Of a stretch of DNA of 64,000 nt, positions 1-10,543 are shown in pieces. A program made the translations under genes and the position numbers. The stretch lies in contig JAMPIV010014132.1 of the NCBI GenBank assembly GCA_024509875.1, positions 871,957 through 935,956 of the forward strand. Reading direction: 5' to 3'. The notes beneath the pieces are model-generated. The model saw only the letters and a program-made list of their open reading frames with translations, was not told the DNA's origin and did not search any database. How positions within the stretch are numbered: the stretch's first letter is position 1; every line of letters starts with the position of its first letter. This DNA is from Oreohelix idahoensis (lineage: Eukaryota > Mollusca > Gastropoda > Stylommatophora > Oreohelicidae).

Positions 1-2067
1 AAATTGAAACGCTAAAACCATAATGAAACTGAACATAAAAAATATATGGTAGTATAGCTTAGAATTCACTGAGCAAGAATGTGTTTTAAATAATATGATA
101 GTCCCAGTATTACCCAAATGGTTGAGAAAATACTAAATGTCTACGGACGCACGACCAGACGGACTGTTTTTCTGCTTGTTTTTTTCTTAACGTTAGTGGG
201 GACACCGGCTTAGAAGAGAGGCATTGAGGAAATTCAAATTAGCTTGGGTAACAAGAGTAAAGAAGGAGAGGGGAGCGGTAGGAAAATTGTTACCAAAAAC
301 TAACATCGTTTTGCATTGGCATAACTAAAGCAGGCTGGCCAATCGACTACGAGACGCAGAGTATGTTTGGAATTATTTTTGGTTTTTCAAAAAATGCATT
401 TGAATTCTGGTAGTCGCAAGCTTTCGATTGGCTAGTGCTACTAAATATTAGCAAAAAGCTTTCACTATTCATTGCCAGTTGAACTGTATTTTTGATTCAG
501 ATACGCTGAGAACAGCTGTGTTAAATTTAAAAGTAAAGTAAATAACTATATGAGTATTTCACAGTCTGGACGGAGCAGAGGAAACTGAGGCCATTTCTTT
601 GCAAAGTCAGCGTCATTTGTTTATATTTCTTGATTTGTGAGGTTTCGTTTCCTGTTGCCAGCTGGTGACAGGAAACCTGAGGAGTGACGATTACGCCAAG
701 AAGTCTCCTACACTATACATATGCAGTCAAGATATAACAGCAGGAGCTTGTGTGTGTGACGTGATATCGATATTTCTGCAACTACACAATATCCTATCTT
801 TCAACAAGAAACCCCAGGTGATATGTTAAGGACCTGGGTACATCTGACAGTTTCGGTTTACATAAACCTTATTTATTCAAGTCATACTCAGGACTTTTGT
901 TGGGTATGATGACATTACAGCCCCTCATACACAGTGACTCTCTCTCTTAGAAGAATAAATTTAAGCTGTGAACATTCAAATAGAAATTACATATAATAAC
1001 ATTGTAGTTATTTGGGCAGATTGTCCACACAGTTTTAGTTAATCTTTTGATGTAAACTATCTTGTCCTCATTTTCAAAGACCTGTCCAAACGATATGACT
1101 GGACAGGCAAAATAAATTGTACAAAAAAATTAATTTAAAGAAAAACTTAACCACAGGTTTTATTCACTTCCTCATAGTAACTTAAAGTGTTTTTGTGTTG
1201 TGTACCATCATTTCATTTCTCCCCTAGACACTAGGTACATCATACACCATACACTAGAGCCACAAGAGTGACCGTGTGAGATCTAGGGAGGTAGCGTTAG
1301 GTACCCTGCACATAATTCATCATCATCATCTTTTAGAGTCAGGGGCCTACATGTGCTTGACCTCACACGGTTTATGCAGACACCGATTTCATTCTTTGTT
1401 AGGATACCATCATAACCTCCCCAGCAAAATCAACTTTGCTACAGTTAACTACCTGTCATTTGGACCGGGTTCCTTTTTCCATTTTTCTGTACAAGAGGAA
1501 AGGGCATATTGAACACTACTCTTCAACAACCCCCCACCCTCCTTGTTTTTTTTTGTATTTTGAAACTTCGATTTCTGCATGTAAATTGATAATTGTTTGT
1601 GACTTGGTTTTTAAAAAAAATGCTAAATAAAAGGAATAAAACTTTTAGCATTTGTGTTGGCAGGCCTAAACCCAAACTTTCCCATATTCGTTATCGTAGT
1701 TTGTATTCACGTGCGTCTGTGTGTCTGAAGCACCAAATCGGTGTGAGCGCAGTTGTGAGTCTGGAAACTGGCAAATAATTGTTTGTCCAGAAGAGTTTTT
1801 TTGGGAGTAGAATTGAGAGGCAAATTGTCGTAAAACAGTCTGTCCTTACTCTTCCCAGCACTCTGTGCATCAACTATTTACTTCTAAAACCCTAACTATC
1901 ACATAGCCTTTTACATCATTCTCCACTCTAAACAGGACCACTATTTCCAAGACTCTTCCTCTCAAATAAATTTACGACAATGTTGTTTGTTGATTCTATA
2001 TAATACTGCAAAATTCTCTTTCTGACTTCCACTGACAAAGATTAATGTCTTAAACCTTATAAAACTG
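1..2067. other. Gene-free stretch, nothing recognised
   Basis: About 2 kb of AT-rich sequence. I see no coding region of convincing length, no conserved protein motif and no recognisable repeat boundary. The short open frames here (60-80 codons) lack domain signals and have the composition of random AT-rich DNA. Confidence 0.6.
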
Positions 2068-2090
2068 CCCCCCCCCCCCCCCCCCCCCCC
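2068..2090. repeat. Poly-C homopolymer run
   Basis: An uninterrupted run of 23 C on the plus strand, followed by GG and an A-rich stretch. A second such run lies at 51483-51511. Homopolymer C this long is a slippage-prone site and may also be miscounted in sequencing. Confidence 0.95.
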
Positions 2091-2279
2091 GGAAAAAAAT
2101 TAGGTGAGTGGACAATAACCAGTAATTTTAATCCAGGTTGCCATAACTCATCTCACGAGCGCTGTTTGACAGCACGAATAAATGGTGCAGTCAGCTTTCG
2201 TAGACTCAGTGAATGCAAATGGCATACAGAACCTTCCTAAAGCTTGAAAGTTAGCTCGGATTCCACCGCTAAAGATATA

Positions 2280-2355
2280 CGCAGGCTAAGGATAGGACAT
2301 ACAATGAGGAAACCTGTTGATAGCTTTACAAGGCAGTCCTTGTTCTGAAATTTCT
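2280..2355 (+). mobile_element. Small fragment of the RTE-like LINE
   Basis: This fragment (GGATAGGACA, then AAACCTGTTGATAG, then AAGGCAGTCCTTGTTCTG) matches closely the segment near 25840-25910 of the LINE at 24266-26075, where it encodes the GHTLRKP and ITRQSLFW region near the ORF C-terminus. It is an isolated remnant of the same family. A third relative is at 53128-53189. Confidence 0.75.
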
Positions 2356-2430
2356 ACGGTAATAGAGGGAGAAGAAAACTAAGGGAAAAAAGGAGAAAGG
2401 AACAGGAGAAAGACATAAAATGAATAGTAA

Positions 2431-2600
2431 ATTAATATGAGACAAACACAAAGGCATGTTATCAGGCACTCGTAGGAAATAAAGAATTGGAACACTAGAC
2501 AACAGAAACTATGTCTGTTGTTTTTCTGTTGTCTAGTGCTCTACTTCTTTATTTCCTACGAGTGCCTGATAACATACCTTTATGTTTGTCTAATATTAAT
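2431..2600. repeat. Fold-back inverted repeat (78-bp arms)
   Basis: The left arm 2431-2508 and right arm 2523-2600 are reverse complements with only a few mismatches, separated by a 14-base spacer. Both arms contain the core CGTAGGAAATAAAG or its complement and end in ATTAAT. The structure would fold into a long hairpin. It resembles a fold-back or MITE-like element, but I see no clear target-site duplication and no similarity to a coding element in the window. Confidence 0.85.
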
Positions 2601-2805
2601 TGACTGTTTACAGGCCTCGGGTTTCGCTTCCTTATGTGTTATAAAATGAATACAGAAGACATGGAAGGTTATTGACAGGCTGTCACGTGACAGGAAGAAT
2701 ATCTTGAATTTGTATAAAGCCCATTCTCCCCAGGGAGCGGAATAGTATTCGTGATGACACCACTAGGTTATGTTGGAATGGAAAACATAAACAAGAATAC
2801 GGATT

Positions 2806-2858
<53 letters not shown>

Positions 2859-2966
2859 ACACACGTACGCATGCATGCATGCATGCACTACGCGCACACC
2901 CACACACTCACACATACACATAAACATTCTCAAACATATACACGCACATACACAAACACAGATAAA
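2806..2966. repeat. Composite (TC)n / (AC)n microsatellite
   Basis: A pure CT run passes directly into CA repeats with GCAT and ACAT interruptions. The open frames across it in both directions translate to Ser-Leu or His-Thr repeats and are artefacts of the microsatellite. Confidence 0.95.
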
Positions 2967-2969
2967 CAA

Positions 2970-3250
2970 CACTTTATTCTGCCTTTAAATTCCAAGAACC
3001 CCCAGCTTCCCAAAGAACAAAGACCTTCAACAAAAAACATGCCAAGTCCTCCTGTTGTCAGCTACCTTCAACAAAAAACATGCCAAGTCCTCCTGTTGTC
3101 AGCTACCTTCAACAAATGACATGCCAAGTCCTCCTGTTGTCAGCTTTTAGCTCAAGGTCTTTCTTATCATTGACATTTCTCTCCAGTTCTCCGTGTGTTA
3201 TTTGGTCGACCTCTACGTCTCTTGACATGATCATTCCATTTTGTTTTTCT
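2970..3250 (-). mobile_element. LINE 3' remnant containing three 41-bp tandem copies
   Basis: Read on the minus strand, this matches the C-terminal end of the RTE-like LINE ORF and its 3' end (compare the complement of 25970-26070). Three direct copies of a 41-bp unit beginning ACCTTCAACAAAAAACATGC lie at 3023-3063, 3064-3104 and 3105-3145, the third slightly diverged. The tandem copies arose after insertion or mark a repeated tail. No functional ORF remains. Confidence 0.6.
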
Positions 3251-3251
3251 T

Positions 3252-3512
3252 AACCAGCGGCACTTGGGCTTTCAGCCCTTCGGCTCAATGACATGTTATT
3301 GCGAGGCTGGGGAGCCTGTGGACTTTCCTTCCATCCCGGTCAGGAGCTTCGCTCCTTCCCATCCACAGAGGGTTTATCTCAGGAGCCGTTCAGGTTATTC
3401 AGTCAAAATCACGGTCGATGACACTCCTTCAAATGCCCACTCCCGGGCTTAAACCTTGAACACCTGATCGCCAGCGCAATGTGGTAACCATTACACCAGC
3501 GCGGATCCCCTC
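3252..3512 (-). mobile_element. tRNA-derived SINE, minus strand
   Basis: On the minus strand the element starts near 3512 with a tRNA-like head. A box-A-like TGGTGTAATGG is followed about 45 bases later by a degenerate box B, GGTTTAAGCCC. The tRNA-unrelated body follows and includes a hairpin formed by AGCCGAAGGGCT. These are the internal RNA polymerase III promoter elements expected of a SINE. The head is too diverged and lacks a cloverleaf and CCA end good enough to call a working tRNA gene. The element sits against the LINE remnant at 2970-3250. Confidence 0.65.
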
Positions 3513-5760
3513 GTAATGCTATCAACATAGTTCATCGGTGTATGTCCAATCCATCGCCAGCGATGTGATAGGAAAATCAATCCAGAACGTTACAAGAGGA
3601 GCCAATCTGATCATCAGAGGCAGTCAGACAAGTGTTTCGGATCTTTATTTTCTCTACACTCAGAAGGGGTCGGGCCCACGTTTGCCTTAACGATAAGCGA
3701 ATGTCAAATTCAAATGAGTTTTTGCTTGCCGTGTGTCGTAGTTTGAGTTATGGTATCGTGTACTTAGGTGTCTCTTTTCTTTATCGTTCATTTCTTGTCC
3801 TTCACCTGCATTTTTATGTTTACCTTACCGAATTTCTGTTTAAGCGTATGTAACGTGCGTCTCTTTTTCTGCTACTCTTCTTTCACATATTGTTTATATA
3901 CTTTCTATTTTACATCTATAAAGGCCGAGTCATTGTTTATATACTTTCTATTTTACATCTATAAAGGCCGAGTCATTGTTTATATACTTTCTATTTTACA
4001 TCTATAAAGGCCGAGTCATTGTTTATGTGCTTTGTTATGTTGTTTGGTCTTAATTGTTTCTGTATATTTGTTTTCGTTTAGAGATTCGATACTCTGTTCA
4101 ACCTGACCAGAGGTGGATCCTTTCGATTATAATTAGGGCATATTATGTGACTTTGTAAAAATCCAATGATAAACGATTGATTCTTAAATCAGTCGCACAT
4201 TTTAGCTAGCTTTTGTGTTAGCCCTGAAAAGGACTGGTAGCGGGCTGTATGGATTTCGTTTCGTCGTGTTCGTATTCCCAGTGTTGCTGCTTTTTCTTTT
4301 ATTGTTGTTTGCTTGTTTGCGAGTGTGTTGTTTTAATCTCTACAGCCGTTCTCACTAGTTTACTGGGAGCCCAGAAAAGAGATGGCCCTTGAAAGGACTG
4401 TTAGCTAAAATGTACATTACTGTGTCTGTCTACTTGAATGAATCAGTTTGTGAGTTTACCTCTCGTGTCTATCGACAATGTCGTCTGTCAAGATGTGATT
4501 TTTAGAAAGTGTTATAGTTGTATATTTCTGGGGGAGCGAGGTTTATTACGTGCGTTGTTGTGGCTAAGTGAATGCAATGTTAGTCGAGTTAAACGTTTGT
4601 GAGTTACATGTGAGGTTTTCCCGAGCAGCTGAACTATTGATTGTTATGGCATGTGACTAAAGTAGAAGCTATTATTGGCTAGAGTAAAAATGACGTATGG
4701 AAGATTAAAAGGTTAGGATGTTTGTGCAAGAGAAATTGAAGATGTTTTGGAAGGGAACGGATGTTTCCCGTGTTGCTCTTTTGTGGAAAGAGCATGTCTC
4801 TGCTGAGTGGTTTTTGTTGTTGCAAGAACCGATGTTGTTTCTGACTTTGGAAGTTGTCATAGGGCCAGAAGTGACGTTTGCATTAGTTGTGAGCGCTGGT
4901 AGGTTGTCGAGATAGATTGGTAGTTCCTTGTGTCTTTTAAGTACTTGTTATATATGGCATGTGCTAATTGCGACTATATTATGTCGAGATTGAGTTGGTC
5001 TCTGAGTTGAATTATTTATTGCTATGTACAATAGGGAAACTTGTCCTCTAGACTACGTTATCATTGTTGTTGTTGTTGTTAGATTAATGGTAACAGCGAT
5101 GGTGTCGCTGCTGCCAAGGACAAAGGTATGAACTTAAGCACCTTTTGTCTCGTGACATCGTCTTTTTTTAGACTTGACTCATAAATTTCACAGAGTAATT
5201 TTTATTTGGGTTGTTCCTTGTTTATTTGTGTAGTTTTATTTGTTTTGTCAGTGATGATCTGTTTCTCTACTTCTGTTCTTTTAAGAATTTCTTCATTTTC
5301 CGCTTATTGTTCCGCTAACTTTGCGATGTCTTCGTGTATGTTTTGTTGTATTATTGTCATACTGTTTATAATTTTCTTCGTGCTCTCCAAGTCTCCGGGT
5401 ATTTCCAGACATCTAACTTTTGCAGCGTTTGTTGGAGTTGTGCTTCCTTTTTTAACCTCTATTTTTTGTGTGATCACTCTCACTTCTGTCAGTTGTTGGA
5501 TGTTGGCTGCTATGTTGAGTTCCCATTCTATCACTATGAAGACTGAGCCATTGTTTATGTACTGTGAACTCTACCTGTATGAAGGTCGAATCTTTGTAAA
5601 AGTGATTTACCAAGTATCACATGTGACCTGTTTCACAAATAATTTTAGCGCGCATTAGCGTGACATTTGTCACAATAAAGTACTTCTATTTTATTTGTTG
5701 CAACGAAAAGCTTTTATGCAGTGCCATCTGGTGCAAAGAACAAAATTTTATAGGAAAAAA
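3513..5760. other. Gene-free region with T-rich plus strand
   Basis: About 2.2 kb without a supported gene. A hydrophobic 150-codon plus-strand frame at 5206-5658 has no family features; it overlaps a hydrophilic minus-strand frame at 5304-5534 that looks more protein-like in composition but that I cannot assign. A short TGT repeat lies near 5063-5078. I cannot tell whether this is an old mobile element or unique DNA. Confidence 0.5.
3890..4028. repeat. 43-bp tandem repeat, three copies plus a partial
   Basis: The unit begins TTGTTTATATACTTTCTATT and ends in GGCCGAGTCA. It repeats at an exact 43-bp period, with starts near 3891, 3934, 3977 and 4020, the last truncated and diverged. A single diverged relative (GAGCCATTGTTTATGTACTG) occurs near 5545, so the unit is older than this array. 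Confidence 0.9.
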
Positions 5761-6401
5761 TCCCAACTAACATAATTACCGATGTATGTTACGTCGGTCG
5801 GTCTCACTCAAAATAGTAACTCGTGCCAGAACAAAAAGTGCGCAACGCACGGTGTGCAACTTGCGCGGCGTGGGTGTTATATAAAACAAATACTTTGGTT
5901 TTTTCTTTTAATTTTTATTCTTTCACGAAATTAGTAGCGCTCGACAATGAAAAAGTGCGTAAAAATTGGTGTGCTCTATGTCGCCCTCACCCGATGTACA
6001 AATCATGAAAACTTGAAAGTTTTTAATAAAACCACTTATTATCAGGGAACACTCTTTGAAAACAATCCACGCACTTTCACACGAAATGTTGTCATCAAAG
6101 AACTTTTAAATTGAATCTAAAATAACATAATTCTCGCCGTGTGTACGTTGGTCACAGCTGAGGAATGCAACCGTGTTGAAAAATTGTATTGTTTCCATTA
6201 TATATACTCTCCCGAAAATAGTTACAATCAACAAAGAAAAACGTTCAAATGACGGTGTTCCTGAGCAGTTTGATTACACTGTATAATGGAAAGAAACCAA
6301 AAACACTCTAAGAATGTACTTCTATCTGCTCATCCGGGAACGGAAACAGCACACTATAATTAAAAACCCGTCAAGTTTGACGGGTTATTGATAGTAACTA
6401 A
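5761..6401 (+). mobile_element. Helitron-like non-autonomous element, copy C
   Basis: The segment starts with TCCCAA directly after an A. It ends with a strong hairpin at 6365-6385 (ACCCGTCA stem, AGTT region, TGACGGGT) and then CTAA. A TC start, a short GC-rich hairpin and a CTRR end are the hallmarks of Helitron termini. Internal parts (the ATTGTATTGTTTCC core and the CCGAAAATAG block) are shared with the copies at 23828 and 53427. This copy is longer and appears to hold two diverged versions of the core. It has no helicase or Rep gene. Confidence 0.35.
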
Positions 6402-6476
6402 ATAATATAACTGCATTAAGAATAGTAATTCAGTGTGTTAACTAAAATTTAATTATCTTACAAATTCAGCATTTCC

Positions 6477-6697
6477 ATTTGGCCTGCCAACGTTTGCCAG
6501 TCACTTCGATTACGGAAACAACAGCAAATGGATTGATTTGCCATTGCCCTAAAGACGCCAATAGGCGTGATGGGAAACAATGGCAAAGAAAACCTATCTG
6601 CTGTTGCCCTAAGACGCCACTAGGCGTAATGGCCACTGACTGCTTTGACGGTCGGCGGCTAAGGACGGAAGAAGAAGAAGAAGAAGATTTGGCCTGC
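6477..6697 (+). mobile_element. 5'-truncated LINE 3' end with target duplication
   Basis: An 11-bp direct repeat, ATTTGGCCTGC, flanks the insert (6477-6487 and 6687-6697). The insert 6488-6686 ends in a GAAGAA tail and its 3' part (GACGCCACTAGGCG onward) matches the end of the LINE at 62806-63621 almost base for base. Inside it the block GACGCCANTAGGCGTNATGG occurs twice, so the 3' end is partly duplicated. This is a dead, heavily truncated insertion. Confidence 0.85.
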
Positions 6698-6865
6698 ACC
6701 AGTAAGATGTGCAATTACTTACTGTAAAATGTATAGCAAATTTTGTTTTACATCATTTACATTAATGGGGAAACCATACGAAATAAGATCACACCAAGAC
6801 AGGTAAATGTCATAGGAGGAACTCCAGTTGATAGTTGTACGATTCAAGAGTTAGAAGAAAGGCAT

Positions 6866-7165
6866 AGTGAGAACGAACGAACGAACGAACGAACGAACGA
6901 ACGAACTTTATTTTCAAAGGGTTAAGAATTGGGCACGCAGGCCCGTCTGACATTCTGCCCTTCCTCTCTCTCTCATCATATATACTATATCCTTTCATCC
7001 TCACATTTACTATAAGCATAATTAAGGCATTTATCATTATAAAAGTAATATTACATTTGCAATAATCATCATAATTAAAGTACGTTTTTAACATTAAAAA
7101 AGAATAATAATAATAATAATGAATGTAAAAAGAAAATAAATAAAAATAAACATTAATACATAGAT

Positions 7166-7218
<53 letters not shown>

Positions 7219-7219
7219 C

Positions 7220-7266
<47 letters not shown>

Positions 7267-7323
7267 GGATGGATGGATGGATGGATGGATGGATGGATGG
7301 ATGGATGGATGGATGAATGGCTG

Positions 7324-7371
<48 letters not shown>

Positions 7372-7400
7372 TATATATATATAGATAGATAGATAGATAG
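6866..7400. repeat. Microsatellite cluster: (GAAC)n, (AAT)n, (GATA)n, (GGAT)n
   Basis: A GAAC run lies at about 6870-6904, an AAT run near 7098-7122, and a composite GATA / GGAT / GATA / TA array at about 7163-7400. The 212-codon minus-strand frame across this region (Ser-Ile-Tyr-Leu and His-Pro-Ser-Ile repeats) is a translation of the repeat and not a gene. Confidence 0.95.
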
Positions 7401-7599
7401 TTTATGGTGGTATATAATAAGAGGAAAGAAGAGGCTACCTGTTACCACCTCTGCGTTATTCCTCTGCGCCTGTCCAGTTTTCTTTGTCTTGTCCGAGTAA
7501 AAGACATATTACCAGTTTTTAAAAACATATTTGTTACCACATTCTGTTTGTACGGAATGTGGCATGTCTCATGGAAAGAGAAGAAAACAAATAAATATG

Positions 7600-7866
7600 T
7601 CATCGACAACTTAGGAATTGAAAGAGAATTAAGGAAGGAGAACAAAACTAGACATCTAAAATATTTTGCCCATGTGAGAAGATCGTAACAGAAGACAGAG
7701 TTGAAGGCAAACGTGCAAGAGAAAGACAGCGCTTTAAGTGGGAAGATAACATCAAGAGATGGTCAGGAAATAGTCTATCAGAGTACACCATCTAGACAAG
7801 TGACAGAGGGCGTAGTGATCCATTGCTGCCAACCTACGATGTGCAGATGACACCTGATGATGATGA
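7600..7866 (+). mobile_element. LINE 3' remnant with (GAT)n tail
   Basis: Plus-strand reading gives ELRKENKTRHLKYFAHVRRS and, after frame breaks, a Trp-Glu-Asp-Asn-Ile-like block. This is the conserved C-terminal end of a non-LTR retrotransposon ORF2 (RHLKYFxHVxR type). It ends with a GATGATGAT tail near 7855-7866. It is a different LINE family from the GAAGAA-tailed one, and is broken by stops and frameshifts. Confidence 0.65.
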
Positions 7867-8208
7867 TCTGTCCTGCAGTGCAGCTAAGCGACTTTGATTA
7901 GATCAAAGACTTTCTTGGACTTTTCCTGGTAACTGGATTATAATGTCCCCTCAGCTTGTGAAAATTGCAGCCGTTATTTCTGTAGGCTTCAAATTCATGT
8001 TTCACGTACAAGTTTATAACATCAAGAGTTATAAGAATCCACGCTACAAAAGGCCTGAAGAAGATACAGTTTAGAATCCAGAGCCCAAGCCAGGAGACAG
8101 AACGAATAAATGAATGCAAACTTACTGATACTTCTTAGCAAAATATTTCAAGTGAAAAAGGACAGAAACATGCAGAGAATTTTGCGGAGCATGGAAACTT
8201 TGTAAATT

Positions 8209-9293
8209 TGTAACCGCGTATACCGTAAGTTTTCAGATACAGGCTATATTAACATATAAAATAAATTTTTATAGAAACAGAAGATTAAAAAAGTCTTGGC
8301 GCAGATGTTTAATTAAACCAGGTTAGCTTCGAAAAGCCACGCATTATTTTAGGCTAAGCTTCGCTTCGTAACGCCAAGCATTGGTCACGTGATTTCCCAC
8401 CAATGGTGAAGCTCAGTCCTTTTTTTGCTTCCCCCGGAATGAACGAGAGATGAAGCCATTTTTTTAGTCAGTAATGAATTTAGAGCGGTCGAGACAAGAC
8501 GTAATTCTCTTTGCTCAGTGATATTCTATAGAGGAGATTGACTTCGCACAATTAAAGCAACTGTGTAATTTCGAAACGTAGAATAATTTGTTTGTGAATT
8601 CATGAAAACTGTAAGTAGTGCTAAGAATTGCATGCAATAACTGTTAGAGCCCACAGTCATAACTGAAACGGAGCTACGCTCGAAAACTGGGTAAAGAATT
8701 GTAAACCCAGGCATATATCTGAACCTTTTACCAAGAATGAAGGTCCTTAAGCTGAGAGAAAGTCAAACTAAGGAATACTAATGAATAAGAGAAAGTTTGG
8801 CTCTTCATTGAAATGAAGAGATAAGAAAAACGTGAAATCTAGACCACATTAACAAATAAACGAAGGAACACTAGAAGGATAGAGGAGCCACGCCATGTTT
8901 TAGCAACTTGAAAAGATTACGAGATGCAATAAGGAATATTGCATCATTAAAATAATGCATTGACTTTTTATGCTTGTTTATTAATGTCAACATGCTATTA
9001 TGCAAATTTGGTGTGGTTACCATTTGACTTAACCCAGTTCTTGTTGGAAATTGAATAAACATTTGTTTCATTGAACACAAATGCTGTTGACGAATCATAT
9101 GTTTGCAGTTAGCCATCATACCAATTATTAAAGGATCATGCCAAAGCTAATCGTTGCAGGTGCAACACAAATAATAACCATATGCTCTAAAAATAAAACA
9201 TCATAGAGGATTGTCCCCGAACCTGGTAAATTCCTGTAAGTCTGTAGAGAGAAATCATCACCTCTAGCAGGCTAGCTAGTAATCAAAATCTAA
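8209..9293 (+). repeat. 5' LTR of element A
   Basis: Begins TGTAACCGCG and is matched by 19530-20629. Alignment is clear to AAAATCTAA at 9285-9293. Beyond that both copies share only TAAACAGCAA (to 9314 here), so the true edge lies between 9293 and about 9314. A candidate primer-binding stretch TGGTGCCCGTGA follows at about 9350. The 62-codon minus-strand frame inside the LTR also appears in the other LTR simply because the LTRs are duplicated. Confidence 0.85.
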
Positions 9294-9347
9294 TACTCTC
9301 GAGTTAAACAGCAACCCCCACTACCCTGCCCGGCCACACATTGCAAC

Positions 9348-10466
9348 TTGGTGCCCGTGATCAGTCCTCTAAAAAAGAGCAGAAGCGAAGATGGATCAAT
9401 TAATGGAAAATTGTCAACAGTTTGGTGTGACCAACAACAACAACAACCACAGAACCAACCTGTAAATGCACAACCGTTGCAGCCCCCAGTCAATCCAAAT
9501 ATGGAGGAACCCACATTGATAGCGCTACAGCGCCTTACTGAGAACTTAGAAAAGAATAGCAATTATGCAAAATTATCCCAAGTTAGGTCCATAGTACAAC
9601 CATTCGAGGGAGATAAGAAGAAATTCAGGAGATGGTTGGCCGACATAGACAAATTTGCGGCAATAGCAGAAACAACAAATGATGAAGAGAAAAAGAAAAT
9701 CGCTCTGTTAGGTTCTGATTCGTACGTGACTGATTTTTTAAGAAGGAGGTCCCAGCAGTACCCCACAGAAACCTACGAGTCCCTAAAAAAAGAGCTCACC
9801 CAGAGATATGGGGAAATAATAGACAAAATGCATGCTTGGTCAGTCCTTAGAAGCATGAAACAGGAAAGAGATGAATCGGTACAACTTTTTGGAGATCGAT
9901 TCCTCAATATGGCAGAAGAGGCATTTTGCGGAGAAATCCCTACCACACCTGATGTAGAAATACAGTTAGTGGGGATATTTGCCGATGGCCTTAGAGCGGA
10001 AAATATCAGAAGGCATCTTATTAGAAAAGACACCAAGACTATTGCTGAAACAATCCAAGCAGCAATACAGGAGGAAAATCTTCACCGAAGGTTCCAACAA
10101 AGAGCAGGTAGGGAACCCCGACCAGAATATAGGGACTATGATGAGCATGAGCCTATGGAAGTTGACCATACCAGGAGGCAATGGACTCGCCCACGAATAC
10201 GTGATGATAGACCCCGCAATTATAGACCCCCCACACAGAGGCAAAACGACGTCAATAATGTCAATACAAACGGATGCTTTACATGCGGTAGGCTCGGACA
10301 TGGTTACAAGTCCTGTAGAGCAAATTACAATCATGCACCACCCAGAAGAGGAGGTTACCAACCACAACAACCCGCACCACCCCCACGTGATTACACCAGA
10401 AATCAGTATACCAGAGGCGCACCTCAACCCCTCATGCGTCAGGGAAACGGCCGCGCCACTCACTAA
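9348..10466 (+). CDS. gag: Gag polyprotein of element A
   Basis: This frame of 372 codons encodes the structural protein that would form the retrotransposon particle in the cytoplasm. The central part (about residues 80-230) has the charged, helical capsid-like composition of Ty3/Gypsy Gag. A single CCHC zinc knuckle with spacing C-X2-C-X4-H-X4-C lies near residue 310 (CFTCGRLGHGYKSC) in a basic, Arg/Tyr/Pro-rich nucleocapsid tail. The first methionine lies right at the putative primer-binding site. The true start may be further in, for instance the methionine of MEEPTLIALQ at 9501, so the first 50 or so residues are doubtful. The frame itself is open. Protease is in a different frame, beginning downstream at 10544. 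Confidence 0.85.
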   Translation: MVPVISPLKKSRSEDGSINGKLSTVWCDQQQQQPQNQPVNAQPLQPPVNPNMEEPTLIALQRLTENLEKNSNYAKLSQVRSIVQPFEGDKKKFRRWLADIDKFAAIAETTNDEEKKKIALLGSDSYVTDFLRRRSQQYPTETYESLKKELTQRYGEIIDKMHAWSVLRSMKQERDESVQLFGDRFLNMAEEAFCGEIPTTPDVEIQLVGIFADGLRAENIRRHLIRKDTKTIAETIQAAIQEENLHRRFQQRAGREPRPEYRDYDEHEPMEVDHTRRQWTRPRIRDDRPRNYRPPTQRQNDVNNVNTNGCFTCGRLGHGYKSCRANYNHAPPRRGGYQPQQPAPPPRDYTRNQYTRGAPQPLMRQGNGRATH

Positions 10467-10543
10467 ACAGGACCGTTAGTGAGGGCAACAATCACAGAAA
10501 CTGGTCCAAAACAAAAGACACACCACAGAACAGAAATTGTCAA

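Noticed and set aside
2751..3119. 122-codon plus-strand frame with Ser-Leu and His-Thr runs
   Set aside because: It spans the TC/AC microsatellite and the 41-bp tandem repeat; no protein logic.
3442..3512. Functional tRNA gene on the minus strand
   Set aside because: Box A and box B are recognisable, but stems and box B are degenerate and the sequence continues into a SINE body.
5206..5658. 150-codon hydrophobic frame that could be a membrane protein
   Set aside because: T-rich DNA gives Phe/Leu/Ile/Ser-rich frames by chance. There is no family motif, and the opposite strand has an equally open hydrophilic frame.
6810..7448. 212-codon minus-strand open frame
   Set aside because: It is a translation of the GATA/GGAT microsatellite, with Ile-Tyr-Leu-Ser and His-Pro-Ser-Ile periodicity. 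Not a gene.
8526..8714. 62-codon minus-strand ORF repeated identically at 19846-20034
   Set aside because: It is duplicated only because it lies in both LTRs of element A; no evidence of coding selection.
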